Source of the DNA: Batillaria attramentaria
Lineage: Eukaryota; Mollusca; Gastropoda; Batillariidae
Length of the DNA stretch: 64,000 nucleotides
Reading direction: 5' to 3'
NCBI GenBank assembly: GCA_018292915.2
Contig: JACVVK020000397.1
Coordinates: forward strand, 146,501 to 210,500
Part shown: positions 1-9,462 of the stretch, piece after piece
Numbering within the stretch: the first letter of the stretch is position 1
Layout: every line of letters starts with the position of its first letter
Made by a program: the position numbers and the translations under genes
Notes under the pieces: generated by a model
Seen by the model: only the letters and a program-made list of their open reading frames with translations
Told to the model about the DNA's origin: nothing
Databases searched by the model: none

Positions 1-899
1 GCCATTATATACACGCGGACAATTTTGACAGGCAGTGAGGGACCTGATTAACCTGAGTACTCTTACTCACCTCATACAATGCCCCTACGCTTACATGTAC
101 AGTACCATTTATTGAGATCGCCGGGACATCTCACCTTTATTATTGCCAGGCGGACTTCCTGGACAAGGGGTGAGGGGACATGACCAGACCATTCTTCGTT
201 ACACCGACTCGCACTTACGTCTTTGCCAGCGTCTTCGCAAACGAACCACTGGTCGACCCGTCTCCAGGCGGGTTTACAGTTTCCCAAGTGTACACGCCTC
301 CCAGCGTTTGGGCGTGCCTAGGACCTATGCCTAAGTACCCCTAATGTTTTCGGATTGCCGTTTCCTTGCAGCCTTACAGTGACCAGCACGGACATTGTGA
401 CAGGCAGCGATGGGACATGACACCTTTGTCTACGTGTGCTCAGGTAATGCTATGACATGATGCTATGCTCACGTCTTTTTGCAGATGTGGGTTCCCCCTC
501 ACTTCTGTTTTACTAATACAAACAGCCTGGCCAGCGCCCATGGGACGCGACCACATTACTCTTTGCTAATACGCTTACATAACGTGTGTCTATTCCAGGT
601 ACGTCTATTTTAGTCTGCAGCTTCTTGTCGCCCTTGTTGTCTACAGTGCAGACCTATTGGCGAGTGGCAACGGGACACAACCATCCGTCGTTTCATTTCC
701 CATTCATATCATGCCACTATGCCTATATACGTATACATAGATATGTCCCAATTACTCGGATCGCTGTTTCCTTTTATCTTCATTACTGCCGGTACAGACC
801 TTCACGCTGACAGGAGGGGGCACAACCCTCCTTTGTTACAGTACTTCTCACATAAAACCAGGCTAAAAGCGCTGACACGACTGCCTCGGTTACTACTAC
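1..899. repeat. Degenerate tandem repeat array, host flank of the P-like element
   Basis: No gene is seen here. Related blocks recur about every 100-250 bases, each with a core like GACAGGCAG...GGGACATGACC (near 33, 150, 395, 530, 670 and 810). Similar blocks lie on the other side of the nested transposons (near 19,505 and 21,258), so the array seems to have been split by the P-like element. Short open frames in it look like chance. Confidence 0.5.
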
Positions 900-1549
900 C
901 AAAGACATTACATTACCAAGATGCGCCACTCACTATATAAGGAGTGACGTTCGCCAAGTGGGTTGCGTCCCTTTGGTATGTCAGGGATACCGCGGGTAAT
1001 AATATGTCTTTGCAATAGCGCCGTACGTGTGTTGTCGCTCGCTGTGGCGCAATTGCAGCCGATATAATCGGTGTAAATTTGTTCACTAGGGTTCTGGGGG
1101 TGGGGGTGGGGTGCATTTTCAGGTTTTAGTTCATGTGCTTTCTCTATCATTGTCTTTTGTCTCTTGGATGTTACTGATCTGTGACTGATCAACATCGTTT
1201 TGTGCTGTTGTGATGTGGCGGTGAATTTGTATCAAGGTTGTTTCCGTCTTACCCTGTTTGACAGGTTATAAAAATGATTTCACCAAGTGTGTCCCACATC
1301 TGACAAATAATGCAGGTATTCTTTGTTTTTGTTTTGATATTCCCTGTCTACATGAGTATACTTGAACATGTGCCCAAATTCACACACAGGGACTCACAAA
1401 CATTACGTGCAGTACGTACACTGACATGGGGAGAGTGACAGAAAGACAAAGAAGGTGAGGGGTACATAAAACAGTAAAACTGAAACAAGAGTGGATACAA
1501 TCTACTTTAATGATGTCATGAAATCTCCGACAGAACCATTTCAAAACAG

Positions 1550-2120
1550 CAGAAAACCTCATCTGCTTTTATGGCCAAATATCAGAGCGCAAAGTTCATT
1601 GCCAGGTGGCAGTTACTTCACTTCGATGGACAGGGCTGAAAGTATGTTACTGTTGAAACCTGGGTACAGTTCAATGTTCTGCAAAGAACGCCGCAGTGTA
1701 CTCACAGAGGGCAAGAGAAAAATTTTCTTTAGTCTCCGATAGGCCTTTGGACTACTGTGGAACAACGACAGCGCAACAGTCTTGTCTTTTTCAGTCCACC
1801 TGTCCCCCTTCTTCTTCTTATCAACAGTATTGCAATTGTGCAAGTATGCAAAACTGAACAGTCTTTCTTGGTCGCGTTAGAAAGTTAGCCAGTTCTTTGA
1901 GCACTGCTGCTTTCCTGTCCTGCCTGTTGAGTTTTTTTGACTGCAGAGAGTTTTTCATTTTCTTCTTCAAACGATACACCCTGTTCCGTGAGGCCCTTAA
2001 CTTGCTCTTAGCTGAGATCAGCCTCTTTTGCTGAAGTAGATGGTTCAGGCTTTGGTGCTGAGACAGCTTCAACAGTGGGAAGATGATTTTCATCTGCAGT
2101 TGGATGAGATTCTGAAGACA
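1550..2120 (-). pseudogene. P-element/THAP9-like transposase fragment
   Basis: On the minus strand an acidic, Ser/Pro-rich linker is followed, after a frame change, by a basic coiled-coil-like segment (RNRVYRLKKKMKN) and then by a block containing SPKAYRRLKKIFLLPSVSTL. That block resembles the leucine-rich/helix region that precedes the RNase H-like catalytic domain in P and THAP9 transposases. A following stretch around LCALIF matches the start of the catalytic domain but is broken by stop codons. At least two frameshifts and several stops make it non-functional. It lies just left of the Polinton insertion, whose target CACGGG is at 2,121-2,126. The family call is by recognition of the motif order; no alignment was run. 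Confidence 0.55.
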
Positions 2121-2126
2121 CACGGG

Positions 2127-2975
2127 AGTAGTATAAGTTGCGACCCCTCAACCCTCAGGGAGCCGGGAGCCGTTTGACCTTAACCTGAGGTCACGTCCTT
2201 AGCCTCAGGTCAAGGCCCTGAGGTCACGTCCTTAACCTGAGGTCACGTCCTTAGCCTCAGGTCATAGCCCTAACCTGAGGTCACGTCCTCAGGTCACAGC
2301 CTTATAACTTCAGGTCATGCCCTTAACCTTATGACGTAAACTTTAGGACACGACCCTATAAAAGCAGGGCTTCACCTTATAACCTGAACCTGAAGTGACA
2401 GCTGTCAGCGCCTCCCCATTTAGGTAGGGAGACCGGGGGCCATTTGACCTTAACCTGAGATCACGGCCATAGCCTCCAGTGAGGTAATACAGGGAGATCA
2501 CAAAGTAGCAGCTGTCAGCGCCTCCCCATTTAGGTAGGGAGACCGGGGGCCATTTGACCTTAACCTGAGATCACGGCCATAGCCTCCAGTGAGGTAATAC
2601 AGGGAGATCATAAAGTAGCAGCTGTCAGCCCCTCCCTATTTAGGTAGGGAGACCGGGAGCCATTTGACCTTAACCTGAGATCACGGCCATAGCCTCCAGT
2701 CAGGTGATACAGGGAGATCATAAAGTAGCATCTGTCAGCCCCTCCCTATTTAGGTAGGGAGACCGGGAGCCATTTGACCTTAACCTGAGATCACGGCCAT
2801 AGCCTCCAGTGAGGTAATACAGGGAGATCATAAAGTAGCAGCTGTCAGCGCCTCCCTATTTAGGTAGGGAGACCGGGAGCCATTTGACCTTAACCCGAGA
2901 TCACGGCCATAGCCTCCAGTGAGGTAATACAGGGAGATCATGAAGTGACAGCTGTCAGCGCCTCCCATTTAGGAT
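2127..2975 (+). repeat. Left terminal inverted repeat of the Polinton, with 110-bp tandem units
   Basis: The outer part holds short direct repeats of CCTGAGGTCACGTCCTTA type (about 2,180-2,330). Inside them are about five near-identical 110-bp units starting at CAGCTGTCAGCGCCTCCC (2,399, 2,509, 2,619, 2,729, 2,839, partial at 2,949). Each unit contains the palindromic TATTTAGGTAGGGAGACC block. The whole structure is mirrored at 17,740-18,543. Confidence 0.9.
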
Positions 2976-3043
2976 AGGGGTCCCACATGATGATGATATT
3001 TAACTGTTCGTTTTCATTTGTTTCTCTCAGTTACCCAGCAGAC

Positions 3044-3665
3044 ATGGATCCGCGATTTCAGCATCCGTTTACCTGTCTTATTGCAGGGCCTTCACAAAGC
3101 GGCAAAAGCTATTTTGTCAATCAGTATTTAGATCGGTTGAAGGATATTATGGTCTCCGTGCCGGCGGAAATTATTTGGTGTTACGGTGTTTGGCAACCGT
3201 TATATGACAAGCTACAGCTGCGTGGCGTGCAATTTCAAGAGGGATTACCTGATATGTCGAAATTTACAGGTCACAAACGCTGTCTTGTTATTATTGATGA
3301 TCTCATGCATGAAACCGATTCTCGCGTGACACAGCTGTTTACGAAAGGAAGTCATCACCTGAACATCTCCGTTATGTACATCGTGCAAAATTTATTTGGA
3401 AAAAAACAAAGAACAGCGAACGATAAGCTTAAACAGTCATTATTTAGTCGTGTTTAAAAACCCGCGTGACGCGTCCCAAATAACAGCACTGGCAAAACAA
3501 ATGTACCCTGGAAAAACTCAATATATGTTAGAAGCATATAAAGACGCTGTTTCAAAAAGTCACGGTTATTTGCTGATTGATCTCAGACAAGAAACACCAG
3601 AACATTTGCGCCTACGAACTGATATTTTTTCGCCTCAAGGTGTGACCGCTTATCTTCAAAAATGA
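3044..3665 (+). pseudogene. ATP: Polinton DNA-packaging ATPase (FtsK/HerA-like), one frame slip
   Basis: This is the genome-packaging ATPase of Polintons and adintoviruses (A32/FtsK-HerA superfamily), which pumps DNA into capsids. From the ATG at 3,044 the reading frame gives Walker A GPSQSGKS at residues 15-22 and Walker B CLVIIDDLM near residues 79-87. The frame is interrupted at the A-run near 3,399-3,406: the first frame stops at 3,457, while the conserved C-terminal half continues in the +1 frame to the stop at 3,663-3,665. The pattern is one extra base in a homopolymer, either decay or an assembly error. An upstream in-frame ATG (2,990) exists, but the family normally starts just before the Walker A region. 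The stop overlaps the next ATG (ATGA). Confidence 0.85.
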
Positions 3666-3988
3666 GCGCGCGGCTAAAACGCAACGCGGCGTTATTGAAA
3701 TTTTTATCGAAAGCTAAACCGCAAGTCGTGAAAGCTATTATCCGATCCGGGGACCGTGAACTGATTCAAACGTTGTGCGAGTGTTCATTCAATATTTTAA
3801 AAGGGCGTGTGCGTTTGACCCCGCGTCAGAAACAAAAACTTCGTGCGCATAAACAGACGCTTAGAACCTTGGCGACCAAGAAAACTTCTTTAATGCGCCG
3901 AAAAGCACTTTTGCAGAAAGGTGGATTTCTCGGCGCTGTGTTAGGTCCAGTATTAGGTGTGCTAGGACAAGTTTTGCTCGGGCAATAA
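3662..3988 (+). CDS. Small conserved Polinton protein, basic with Gly-rich hydrophobic C-terminus
   Basis: A 108-residue protein starts at the ATG overlapping the ATPase stop. The first two thirds are helical and very basic, with a central RLTPRQKQKL segment. The C-terminus (about residues 88-106, GGFLGAVLGPVLGVLGQVLL) is hydrophobic and glycine-rich like a membrane-active or amphipathic helix. I recognise it as a protein that recurs beside the ATPase in animal Polintons, but its function is not known to me. A minor virion or membrane-associated role is only a guess from composition. The next gene begins 8 bases downstream. Confidence 0.7.
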   Translation: MSARLKRNAALLKFLSKAKPQVVKAIIRSGDRELIQTLCECSFNILKGRVRLTPRQKQKLRAHKQTLRTLATKKTSLMRRKALLQKGGFLGAVLGPVLGVLGQVLLGQ

Positions 3989-3996
3989 CAAGAAAA

Positions 3997-4818
3997 ATGG
4001 AGTACACGAAGAAAATGGTATTGGTCGACCCGGAATGGCTTAAACGACAAGAACAAAAACCACCACCACCACCACCCGTAACGGATATTTTAAATGGGAA
4101 TATTGTCGGTTTGGACCAGGAGATAACGCAAGTTTTACAAGATGCAGCATTAGAACCGTTGGAAAAAGCGAGACGCTATGAACAGGCTTTGCACCGCTAC
4201 AGACATTTTAGTAAAGAGTACCGTCAGAAACCGATCGGTAGAGTGGAAATCGCTTCAACCACCGCTGAAAGTGCTTCGGCAACACAGCCAGCACCGCCTT
4301 CGTCTAGTGCTGGCAGCTTAGAAGAAAAATTAGAAAACCGTGTCCTCGCCAGTGTTCCTAAAACGATGCATAAGAAAGCGCGGTTACTTTTAGAGCATCT
4401 TAAAGAGGATCCTGAATTGACCTGGGATGAAAGAGGTCAGTTGGTATACGAAGGCGTAACCATCGACGGGTCAAATATGTCTGATTTAGTCAATGATGTA
4501 CTACGCGCTCGGAAAAAAGTGGAAACTCCGCAGGGGTGGAATGTATTTGCTCGTGCTTTGAAACGCGCCAACGTACCTCGTGAAATTGTAGGCAACCTGA
4601 AGCGCTGGGACTACTTACAACGGAACAGGCATGCGTCGTCTTTAAGGGATGCTGCAACACCCTCTACGCCTTCAGTTACAGCAGACCGATCGCGCCCTCG
4701 CGTTCGTCGTCGTCGTCGTCGTCGACAGGAATCTCCTCTTATTCGCTCATCATCATCATCACCATCACCCCGACACTTTAAATCGCCGCGTATACATTGG
4801 GAGGCGTTATTTGACTAA
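3997..4818 (+). CDS. Conserved Polinton protein of unknown function (273 aa)
   Basis: The protein has a polyproline stretch near residues 22-27, a helical segment (residues 40-75), a low-complexity Ser/Ala/Pro linker (about 85-108), and a conserved globular block (about 110-210) containing LTWDERGQLVYEGVTIDGSN and LVNDVLRARK followed by PQGWNVFARAL. It ends in an Arg-rich tract (RVRRRRRRRQ) and a Ser tract. The central block is familiar from other animal Polintons. The basic tail suggests nucleic-acid binding or nuclear localisation, which is inference. Integrase starts 10 bases after the stop, across an A-run. Confidence 0.7.
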   Translation: MEYTKKMVLVDPEWLKRQEQKPPPPPPVTDILNGNIVGLDQEITQVLQDAALEPLEKARRYEQALHRYRHFSKEYRQKPIGRVEIASTTAESASATQPAPPSSSAGSLEEKLENRVLASVPKTMHKKARLLLEHLKEDPELTWDERGQLVYEGVTIDGSNMSDLVNDVLRARKKVETPQGWNVFARALKRANVPREIVGNLKRWDYLQRNRHASSLRDAATPSTPSVTADRSRPRVRRRRRRRQESPLIRSSSSSPSPRHFKSPRIHWEALFD

Positions 4819-4828
4819 AAAAAAAAAA

Positions 4829-5881
4829 ATGTCTAAAGCGTTACGACAGCGGTACTATAATCCTAAACTCCCTGGCAGTTTTGGTGGTGTGCAAAGTTTA
4901 AAAAGAGCTGTACCTAAAGCGAAACTCGGAGACATACAACAGTGGTTGTCTCATCAAGATACGTATACATTACACAAACCTGTTAGACACCGATTTTCAC
5001 GTCGCCGTATTATCGTAGGAGGAATCGATCACCAGTGGCAAGCCGACTTAATTGATGTGCAAAAATTGAAGAAGTATAATGACGGTTATACCTTCTTGCT
5101 AACCTGCATCGACGTGTTGAGCAAGTACGCGTGGGTCGTGCCTTTAAAGAACAAGACGGGTGCATCGCTAACGAAAGCGTTTGAACACATCTTTGAGACG
5201 GCTGGACGGAAACCTTTAAAACTGCAAACAGACAAAGGAACAGAATTTATCAACCGTGTTTTTCAACAATTTTTGTCCAAGCACAAGGTGTATTTCTTTA
5301 CCACAGAAAACGAAGACATAAAAGCCGCGGTTGTGGAAAGATTTAATCGCACGTTGAAAGAAAGACTCTGGCGATATTTTACCCACACAAATACTTTGCG
5401 CTACGTGGATGTTCTACCTCAGGTTGTCGACAGTTACAATCATTCGTATCACCGGAGTATTCGACGTGCACCCGTTGAAGTAACAGCTGAAACGAGCGAA
5501 CAGGTGTGGCAGGCGTTATACGGACGAATAGGAAAACAGTCAGTGACACAGCTAAACAATGGTGACCGCGTTCGCATTTCTAAAGCGCGTCGGTCGTTTA
5601 AGAAAGGGTATTTACCAGGCTGGACGCAAGAGCTGTTTACTTTAAGTCGCGTATTAAGTACACGACCTGTTACTTATAAAATCAAAGACGATCACGGCGA
5701 GGAATTGAAAGGGAGTTTTTATAAAGAAGAGTTACAAAAAGTTGGTGAAAAACAAGTCTATAGGATTGAACAAATTTTGAAATCGCGGCGAGGCCCTGGT
5801 GGAAGAAAAGAATATTTAATTCGCTGGCTCGGCTACCCGTCGTCATTTGACTCGTGGATCCCGGCCAAACACGTTCAATGA
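4829..5881 (+). CDS. INT: Polinton integrase, retroviral-type DDE with C-terminal chromodomain
   Basis: A 350-residue integrase that would insert the linear element with the 6-bp duplication seen at its ends. The rve-type catalytic core has the first Asp in HQWQADLIDV (about residue 72), the second in LQTDKGTEF (residue 135) and the Glu in VVERFNRTLKERL (residue 170), a normal D-D-E spacing. Residues near 240-300 form an SH3-like DNA-binding region, and the last 50 residues are a canonical chromodomain (EYLIRWLGYPSSFDSW), which in related elements steers insertion to modified histones. The open frame continues upstream to 4,649, but only over low-complexity sequence, so the ATG at 4,829 after the A-run is chosen. 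The gene is intact and its TGA overlaps the next ATG. Confidence 0.93.
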   Translation: MSKALRQRYYNPKLPGSFGGVQSLKRAVPKAKLGDIQQWLSHQDTYTLHKPVRHRFSRRRIIVGGIDHQWQADLIDVQKLKKYNDGYTFLLTCIDVLSKYAWVVPLKNKTGASLTKAFEHIFETAGRKPLKLQTDKGTEFINRVFQQFLSKHKVYFFTTENEDIKAAVVERFNRTLKERLWRYFTHTNTLRYVDVLPQVVDSYNHSYHRSIRRAPVEVTAETSEQVWQALYGRIGKQSVTQLNNGDRVRISKARRSFKKGYLPGWTQELFTLSRVLSTRPVTYKIKDDHGEELKGSFYKEELQKVGEKQVYRIEQILKSRRGPGGRKEYLIRWLGYPSSFDSWIPAKHVQ

Positions 5882-6153
5882 CTGACATACAAGAGAATCA
5901 GGAAAAAGAAGAAGACACCGGAGCAAGAAGGTCGATACTCTGGCGTGTATGGGGGCGGAGAGTACCGCGTAGTGAAGTTGTTTTTATATGTCAGATGCTC
6001 ATCATCTGCATGGTCATTATTGTTTCGTTAATAAATTTAACGCGAGGACATCCGTCGGAAAGTTTGTGGATTTCCTTGCTTAGCGCTTCTCTAGGATACG
6101 CCCTGCCCAATCCGACTATAGAGCGTAAAAATGTTTTACGTGACGCTCCCTAG
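5878..6153 (+). CDS. Small membrane protein of the Polinton
   Basis: A 91-residue protein whose ATG overlaps the integrase stop (ATGA). After an acidic N-terminus and a basic RRSILWRVWGRR segment come a strong transmembrane helix (VVFICQMLIICMVIIVSLIN) and a second hydrophobic stretch ending in LGYALPNPTI. Two-helix proteins ending in a similar LPNP motif occur at this position in other animal Polintons. The role is unknown; a virion membrane or egress function is speculation. The 3' end overlaps the start of the penton-like gene by 23 bases. Confidence 0.6.
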   Translation: MTDIQENQEKEEDTGARRSILWRVWGRRVPRSEVVFICQMLIICMVIIVSLINLTRGHPSESLWISLLSASLGYALPNPTIERKNVLRDAP

Positions 6154-6880
6154 TAACAGCAGTTTAAACCACTATCCTGACAATAACGCGGCTCATTTTT
6201 ATACAAAGCTCCCTCAGTCAGTTGATCTGAACGGAGAATGGGAAGTGGGTCTTGCGGAAATTAACGTTCCCGGTAGTTTTTATAACGTTAAAGGCGATAC
6301 GTTTCAATTTAAAGTCATACAAGACGATGAACGCGCTGTGTTAAAGGTGGGGACGCTGCCTGATGGCCTGTACGCGAGTCCCGAACAGCTTGTCACAGCG
6401 TTAAACTTCCAAGTTGCTGCCATTACAGCTCAAAGCAATGTCCGATTTCATTTTAAAGACTCGACAAAGCGCGTGTACGTCGTTTTGTATAAGCACTGCC
6501 GGTTAGAGCTCGGGTCTGATTTACAAAAGTTGTTAGGGTTTAAAAGCAATACTTTGGTTGGTCCTGGAACCTATTTAGCTAACGGAATGCTTGATCTGTA
6601 CACGCAATACCATTCTCTGTATGTTTATTGTGACATTGTGCAACAGCGAGTGGTCGGTGACGTCAACGTACCGCTCCTACGCACCGTCCCCTGTACAGAT
6701 TTTTCTAAAAGCATCTTGTATGAGCGTTTTGATAAACCTCATTACGTACCTCTGTGTCGGAAACAATTCAACACGATAGAAATCCTTATAACCTCATACA
6801 CGGGAGAACCCATTTCATTCGAACAAGGAAAGAGCATCGTCACACTTCATTTCCGCCCGAGGCGTTTAGAAGGAATTTAA
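6131..6880 (+). CDS. Minor capsid (penton-like, single jelly-roll) protein
   Basis: A 249-residue beta-rich protein in the position of the Polinton minor capsid gene, just upstream of the major capsid. It has the features I associate with the family: N-terminal FYVTLPSNSSLNHYPDNNAA, a WEVGLAEINVPGSFYNV block, and a C-terminal HFRPRR end. In the virion it would form pentamers at the capsid vertices. It overlaps the membrane-protein gene by 23 bases and is followed after two bases by the next ATG. The frame is fully open. The fold is inferred from family recognition. Confidence 0.8.
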   Translation: MFYVTLPSNSSLNHYPDNNAAHFYTKLPQSVDLNGEWEVGLAEINVPGSFYNVKGDTFQFKVIQDDERAVLKVGTLPDGLYASPEQLVTALNFQVAAITAQSNVRFHFKDSTKRVYVVLYKHCRLELGSDLQKLLGFKSNTLVGPGTYLANGMLDLYTQYHSLYVYCDIVQQRVVGDVNVPLLRTVPCTDFSKSILYERFDKPHYVPLCRKQFNTIEILITSYTGEPISFEQGKSIVTLHFRPRRLEGI

Positions 6881-6882
6881 CA

Positions 6883-7329
6883 ATGAAGTGTCCGTATACC
6901 TGTGACGCAAAAGCGTACCACGATTACTTTGCCCTACAGGCAGGCAATGGCGGTTTACCGGTATTTCGCGGTGGAGGCGCGATGATGCGCGGTCAGGGTC
7001 TAGGAAATATATTAGGCGGTGTGCTAAGATCCGCTGTTCCCTTACTAAAAAGCGCCGGGAAAAGTTTGTTAAAAACAGGCGCTAGGACCGGGATGCAAAT
7101 CGCTAACGATGTCTTGTCGGGTCAAGACTTTAAATCAGCAGCTAAGCGGAGAACGCAACAGGCCGGTCGACGTATACTGAATCAAGCTGTAGGAGCCGCC
7201 GCCACCGCCGCCGCCGCCGCACCACCCGGCGAGCCCAACACAAAACGTATAAAGCAAGAGTTTAGTCGTAAAAGGCGTCAAACGAGAAAAAGAGCTGCTC
7301 GAAGACACGTCACTGATATTTTTGACTAA
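6883..7329 (+). CDS. Gly-rich, basic virion-core-like protein
   Basis: A 148-residue protein between the penton-like and major capsid genes. The N-terminal part has the YHDYFALQAGNGGLPVFRG signature followed by a Gly-rich region and an amphipathic LLKSAGKSLLKTGARTG stretch. The C-terminus is strongly basic (SRKRRQTRKRAARR) after an alanine run. It resembles Polinton/adintovirus proteins compared with adenovirus core or cement proteins (pX/pVI-like), which bind DNA or disrupt membranes. The exact equivalence is uncertain. An upstream in-frame extension to 6,754 lies inside the penton gene and lacks family similarity, so the ATG at 6,883 is used. Confidence 0.7.
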   Translation: MKCPYTCDAKAYHDYFALQAGNGGLPVFRGGGAMMRGQGLGNILGGVLRSAVPLLKSAGKSLLKTGARTGMQIANDVLSGQDFKSAAKRRTQQAGRRILNQAVGAAATAAAAAPPGEPNTKRIKQEFSRKRRQTRKRAARRHVTDIFD

Positions 7330-7335
7330 TTCACC

Positions 7336-8646
7336 ATGTCGTTGCTGCACCCACAGAGCTGTGAATCTGTCGATTCCGGACTTGATCTGTTTTCCATGCC
7401 CCCGACCCAAACCTCGGTCGAACACGGTAGCCATGTGGAATTTCATCCTTTGGCCACACTGGCACCCGGAGCCCCCATCGAATTTTACGTATCAGGCGCT
7501 ACGGATGAGTACATGGATTTGTCTAACACTTACTTACACGTGAAATGTAAAGTCACTCGCGCCAACGGTAACAATTTAGCAGCCGGCGCGGATGTCGCTC
7601 CGGTGAATAACATTTTGCACTCTTTGTTTTCACAAGTGGACGTTACATTTAATTCAACTCTCGTCACAAACTCGGAAAATACTTACCCGTATAAAGCCTA
7701 TATCGAAAAAATGTTAAGTTTTGGAATTGAAGCGAAAGAGTCGCATCTGACTGCGGAGGGTTTTTACAAAGACACCGCAAGCCATTTTGACGACACGCAA
7801 GGCGCTGATAATACCGGTTTAGTGTCGAGGCGAGCCTTAACGGCTGAAAGTCGAGAAATGGATTTAATGGGAAGACTTCACGTGGGTATTTTTAAACAAG
7901 AGCGCTATCTTGTAAATGGTGTAGACGTCAAAATTAGACTCATTCCCGCCAAAAACAGTTTTGTCTTGATGGCCCACGACCCTGCCGCTGGGTTTAGAGT
8001 AATTATTACACAAGCTAGTCTGTTTGTTCGGAAAGTAAAACTGAACCCAGCCGTGACCGTAGGTCACGCGAAGGCGTTAGAAAAGCGTACAGCTAAATAT
8101 CCTTTAAAACGAGCAGTCATTAAAACGCATGGATTGGCTCAAGGCAGTCTGTCTGTGGTTTTAGATAATCTCTTTTTATCACAACTCCCCAACAGAGTCG
8201 TGGTCGGGCTAGTGCAAAGCGCCGCCTCTAATGGCGCGTACAACAGTAATCCTTTTAATTTTCAACCTCATGGACTGACATTTTTGTCACTGTATTTGGA
8301 CGGTAAGCAGATTCCGGCCAAACCTTTGACGCCTGATTTTGAACTCGGTCAGTACGTGCGCAGTTATTTCAATTTGGCCGCAGGCACAGGACTCGTCAAC
8401 AGCCAGCACGGACACGGTATTAAATACCAAGAGTTTCCACATGGCTACTGTCTGTTTGTGTTTGATTTGAGTCCCAGTCTTTTGGATGGCAATCAAGTGG
8501 AGTTGATAAAAACCGGTAGTCTGCGTTTAGAAATAAAATTTGCTAACCCGATCCCCAACGCTTTGCAAGCTATCATTTACGGAGAACTGGATTCGTTACT
8601 GGAAATTGACCGCAGTCGCCAAATTATTACTGACTTTTCATCATGA
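7336..8646 (+). CDS. Major capsid protein (double jelly-roll)
   Basis: A 436-residue major capsid protein of the Polinton/adintovirus type, the family often annotated in animals as F54H12.2-like. Diagnostic stretches include an N-terminal LDLFSMPPTQTSVEHG, IEFYVSGATDEYMDLSNTYL, and a C-terminal LRLEIKFANPIPNALQAIIY followed by the ending EIDRSRQIITDF. The product would build trimeric capsomers of an icosahedral shell. The frame is uninterrupted and of normal length, so this copy can still in principle make capsid protein. The stop overlaps the protease ATG (ATGA). Confidence 0.92.
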   Translation: MSLLHPQSCESVDSGLDLFSMPPTQTSVEHGSHVEFHPLATLAPGAPIEFYVSGATDEYMDLSNTYLHVKCKVTRANGNNLAAGADVAPVNNILHSLFSQVDVTFNSTLVTNSENTYPYKAYIEKMLSFGIEAKESHLTAEGFYKDTASHFDDTQGADNTGLVSRRALTAESREMDLMGRLHVGIFKQERYLVNGVDVKIRLIPAKNSFVLMAHDPAAGFRVIITQASLFVRKVKLNPAVTVGHAKALEKRTAKYPLKRAVIKTHGLAQGSLSVVLDNLFLSQLPNRVVVGLVQSAASNGAYNSNPFNFQPHGLTFLSLYLDGKQIPAKPLTPDFELGQYVRSYFNLAAGTGLVNSQHGHGIKYQEFPHGYCLFVFDLSPSLLDGNQVELIKTGSLRLEIKFANPIPNALQAIIYGELDSLLEIDRSRQIITDFSS

Positions 8647-9107
8647 ACAACCGACAACTGACACGCGTGCTGGCCCACCATCGAACTGCCAGACACGTTT
8701 TTCGCGGTGTTTTTCCCCGCGACAGACTTCCCCGGCGTCTATTACCAAAACAGCACCATCATGCTTTTGTAGTAAATACAGCCCCCGCTGGTCATGTAGG
8801 AGAGCATTGGGTCGCGATTTGGTTCGATGCTCGTACTTGTACAGCAGAATATTTTGATAGCTATGGTCTGCCCCCTCGCCATCGTGACATTAAAGAGTTT
8901 CTTGTAAGAAATTGTCGCTACTACAGATATAATGATCGGGTCCTGCAAGATGCGTTAAGCTCTACTTGTGGGCTTTACGTCCTGTATTATCTGATACGCA
9001 AAAGTCACGGCGATACCATGTCGAAGGCCCTGTCTATTTTTAGGGCTTACTCACCAACAGCCAATGATCGTAAAGTGACTCAGCTTTTTAGACGCGCGTT
9101 TGCCTAG
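8643..9107 (+). CDS. PRO: Adenain-like (C5/Ulp1 fold) cysteine protease
   Basis: A 154-residue virion-maturation protease. The catalytic set is visible in the expected order: His55 in GEHWVAIWF, Asp72 in FDSYG, Gln102 in LQDALS, and Cys109 in STCGLYVLYYL. In adenoviruses and Polintons this enzyme cleaves minor capsid and core precursors. Its start overlaps the major capsid stop. The frame is intact, and this is the last gene of the morphogenesis block. A TATA-like box for the accessory block follows at 9,122. Confidence 0.92.
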   Translation: MNNRQLTRVLAHHRTARHVFRGVFPRDRLPRRLLPKQHHHAFVVNTAPAGHVGEHWVAIWFDARTCTAEYFDSYGLPPRHRDIKEFLVRNCRYYRYNDRVLQDALSSTCGLYVLYYLIRKSHGDTMSKALSIFRAYSPTANDRKVTQLFRRAFA

Positions 9108-9121
9108 GAAAAAGGGTTACC

Positions 9122-9128
9122 TATAAAA
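9122..9128 (+). promoter_or_regulatory. TATA-like box upstream of the first PC4-like gene
   Basis: TATAAAA lies 77 bases before the ATG at 9,205, in the only long gap so far in the Polinton gene cluster. This suggests the accessory block has its own promoter. It is inferred from sequence alone. Confidence 0.5.
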
Positions 9129-9204
9129 ACTCGAGGTACCTGCGTGCACTGGTGTTATTCATTTTAACCGGCTTACACCACGCGGCCAGAAGAAGAAGAA
9201 GAAA

Positions 9205-9462
9205 ATGACATCATCGCAGAGTGGCGTTTTGACTTCAAACGACACGTTGTTTCCTCTGGGGCGAAATATCTACGCCAGCGTGAAAACTTGGCGAGGTACT
9301 GTCAAGATTTACATTCGCCATTATTCTGCTCGATCTGATGTCAAAGGAGGCAAAGTAGTTCCTACGCGACGTGGCGTCAGTTTGGATCTGGCTGAATTTC
9401 AGCGCTTGGAAAAGTCAAATCAAGACTTGTCGCTGAGTATAACAAACAGACCAGTGAACTGA
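9205..9462 (+). CDS. PC4-like ssDNA-binding protein, copy A (C-terminal frame slip)
   Basis: The product matches the PC4/SUB1 single-stranded DNA-binding fold: FPLGRNIYASVKTWRGTVKI, then IRHYSARSDV, then VPTRRGVSLDLAEFQRL (residues about 17-70). PC4 proteins bind melted DNA in transcription and replication. The open frame stops at 9,462, but right after the domain another frame (-1) stays open to 9,694. That frame encodes a Gln-run, a Pro/Ala linker and an acidic tail ending at a TGA, so a one-base loss in the A-run near 9,410 probably truncated a longer protein. A paralogue lies at 10,653-11,045. An AATAAA polyadenylation signal is at about 9,781. Confidence 0.75.
   Translation: MTSSQSGVLTSNDTLFPLGRNIYASVKTWRGTVKIYIRHYSARSDVKGGKVVPTRRGVSLDLAEFQRLEKSNQDLSLSITNRPVN

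Noticed and set aside
3396..3460. Programmed frameshift in the ATPase at the A-run
   Set aside because: The A-AAA-AAA run could slip -1, but the downstream domain needs +1, and I see no stimulatory structure. Simple insertion or an assembly error is more likely.
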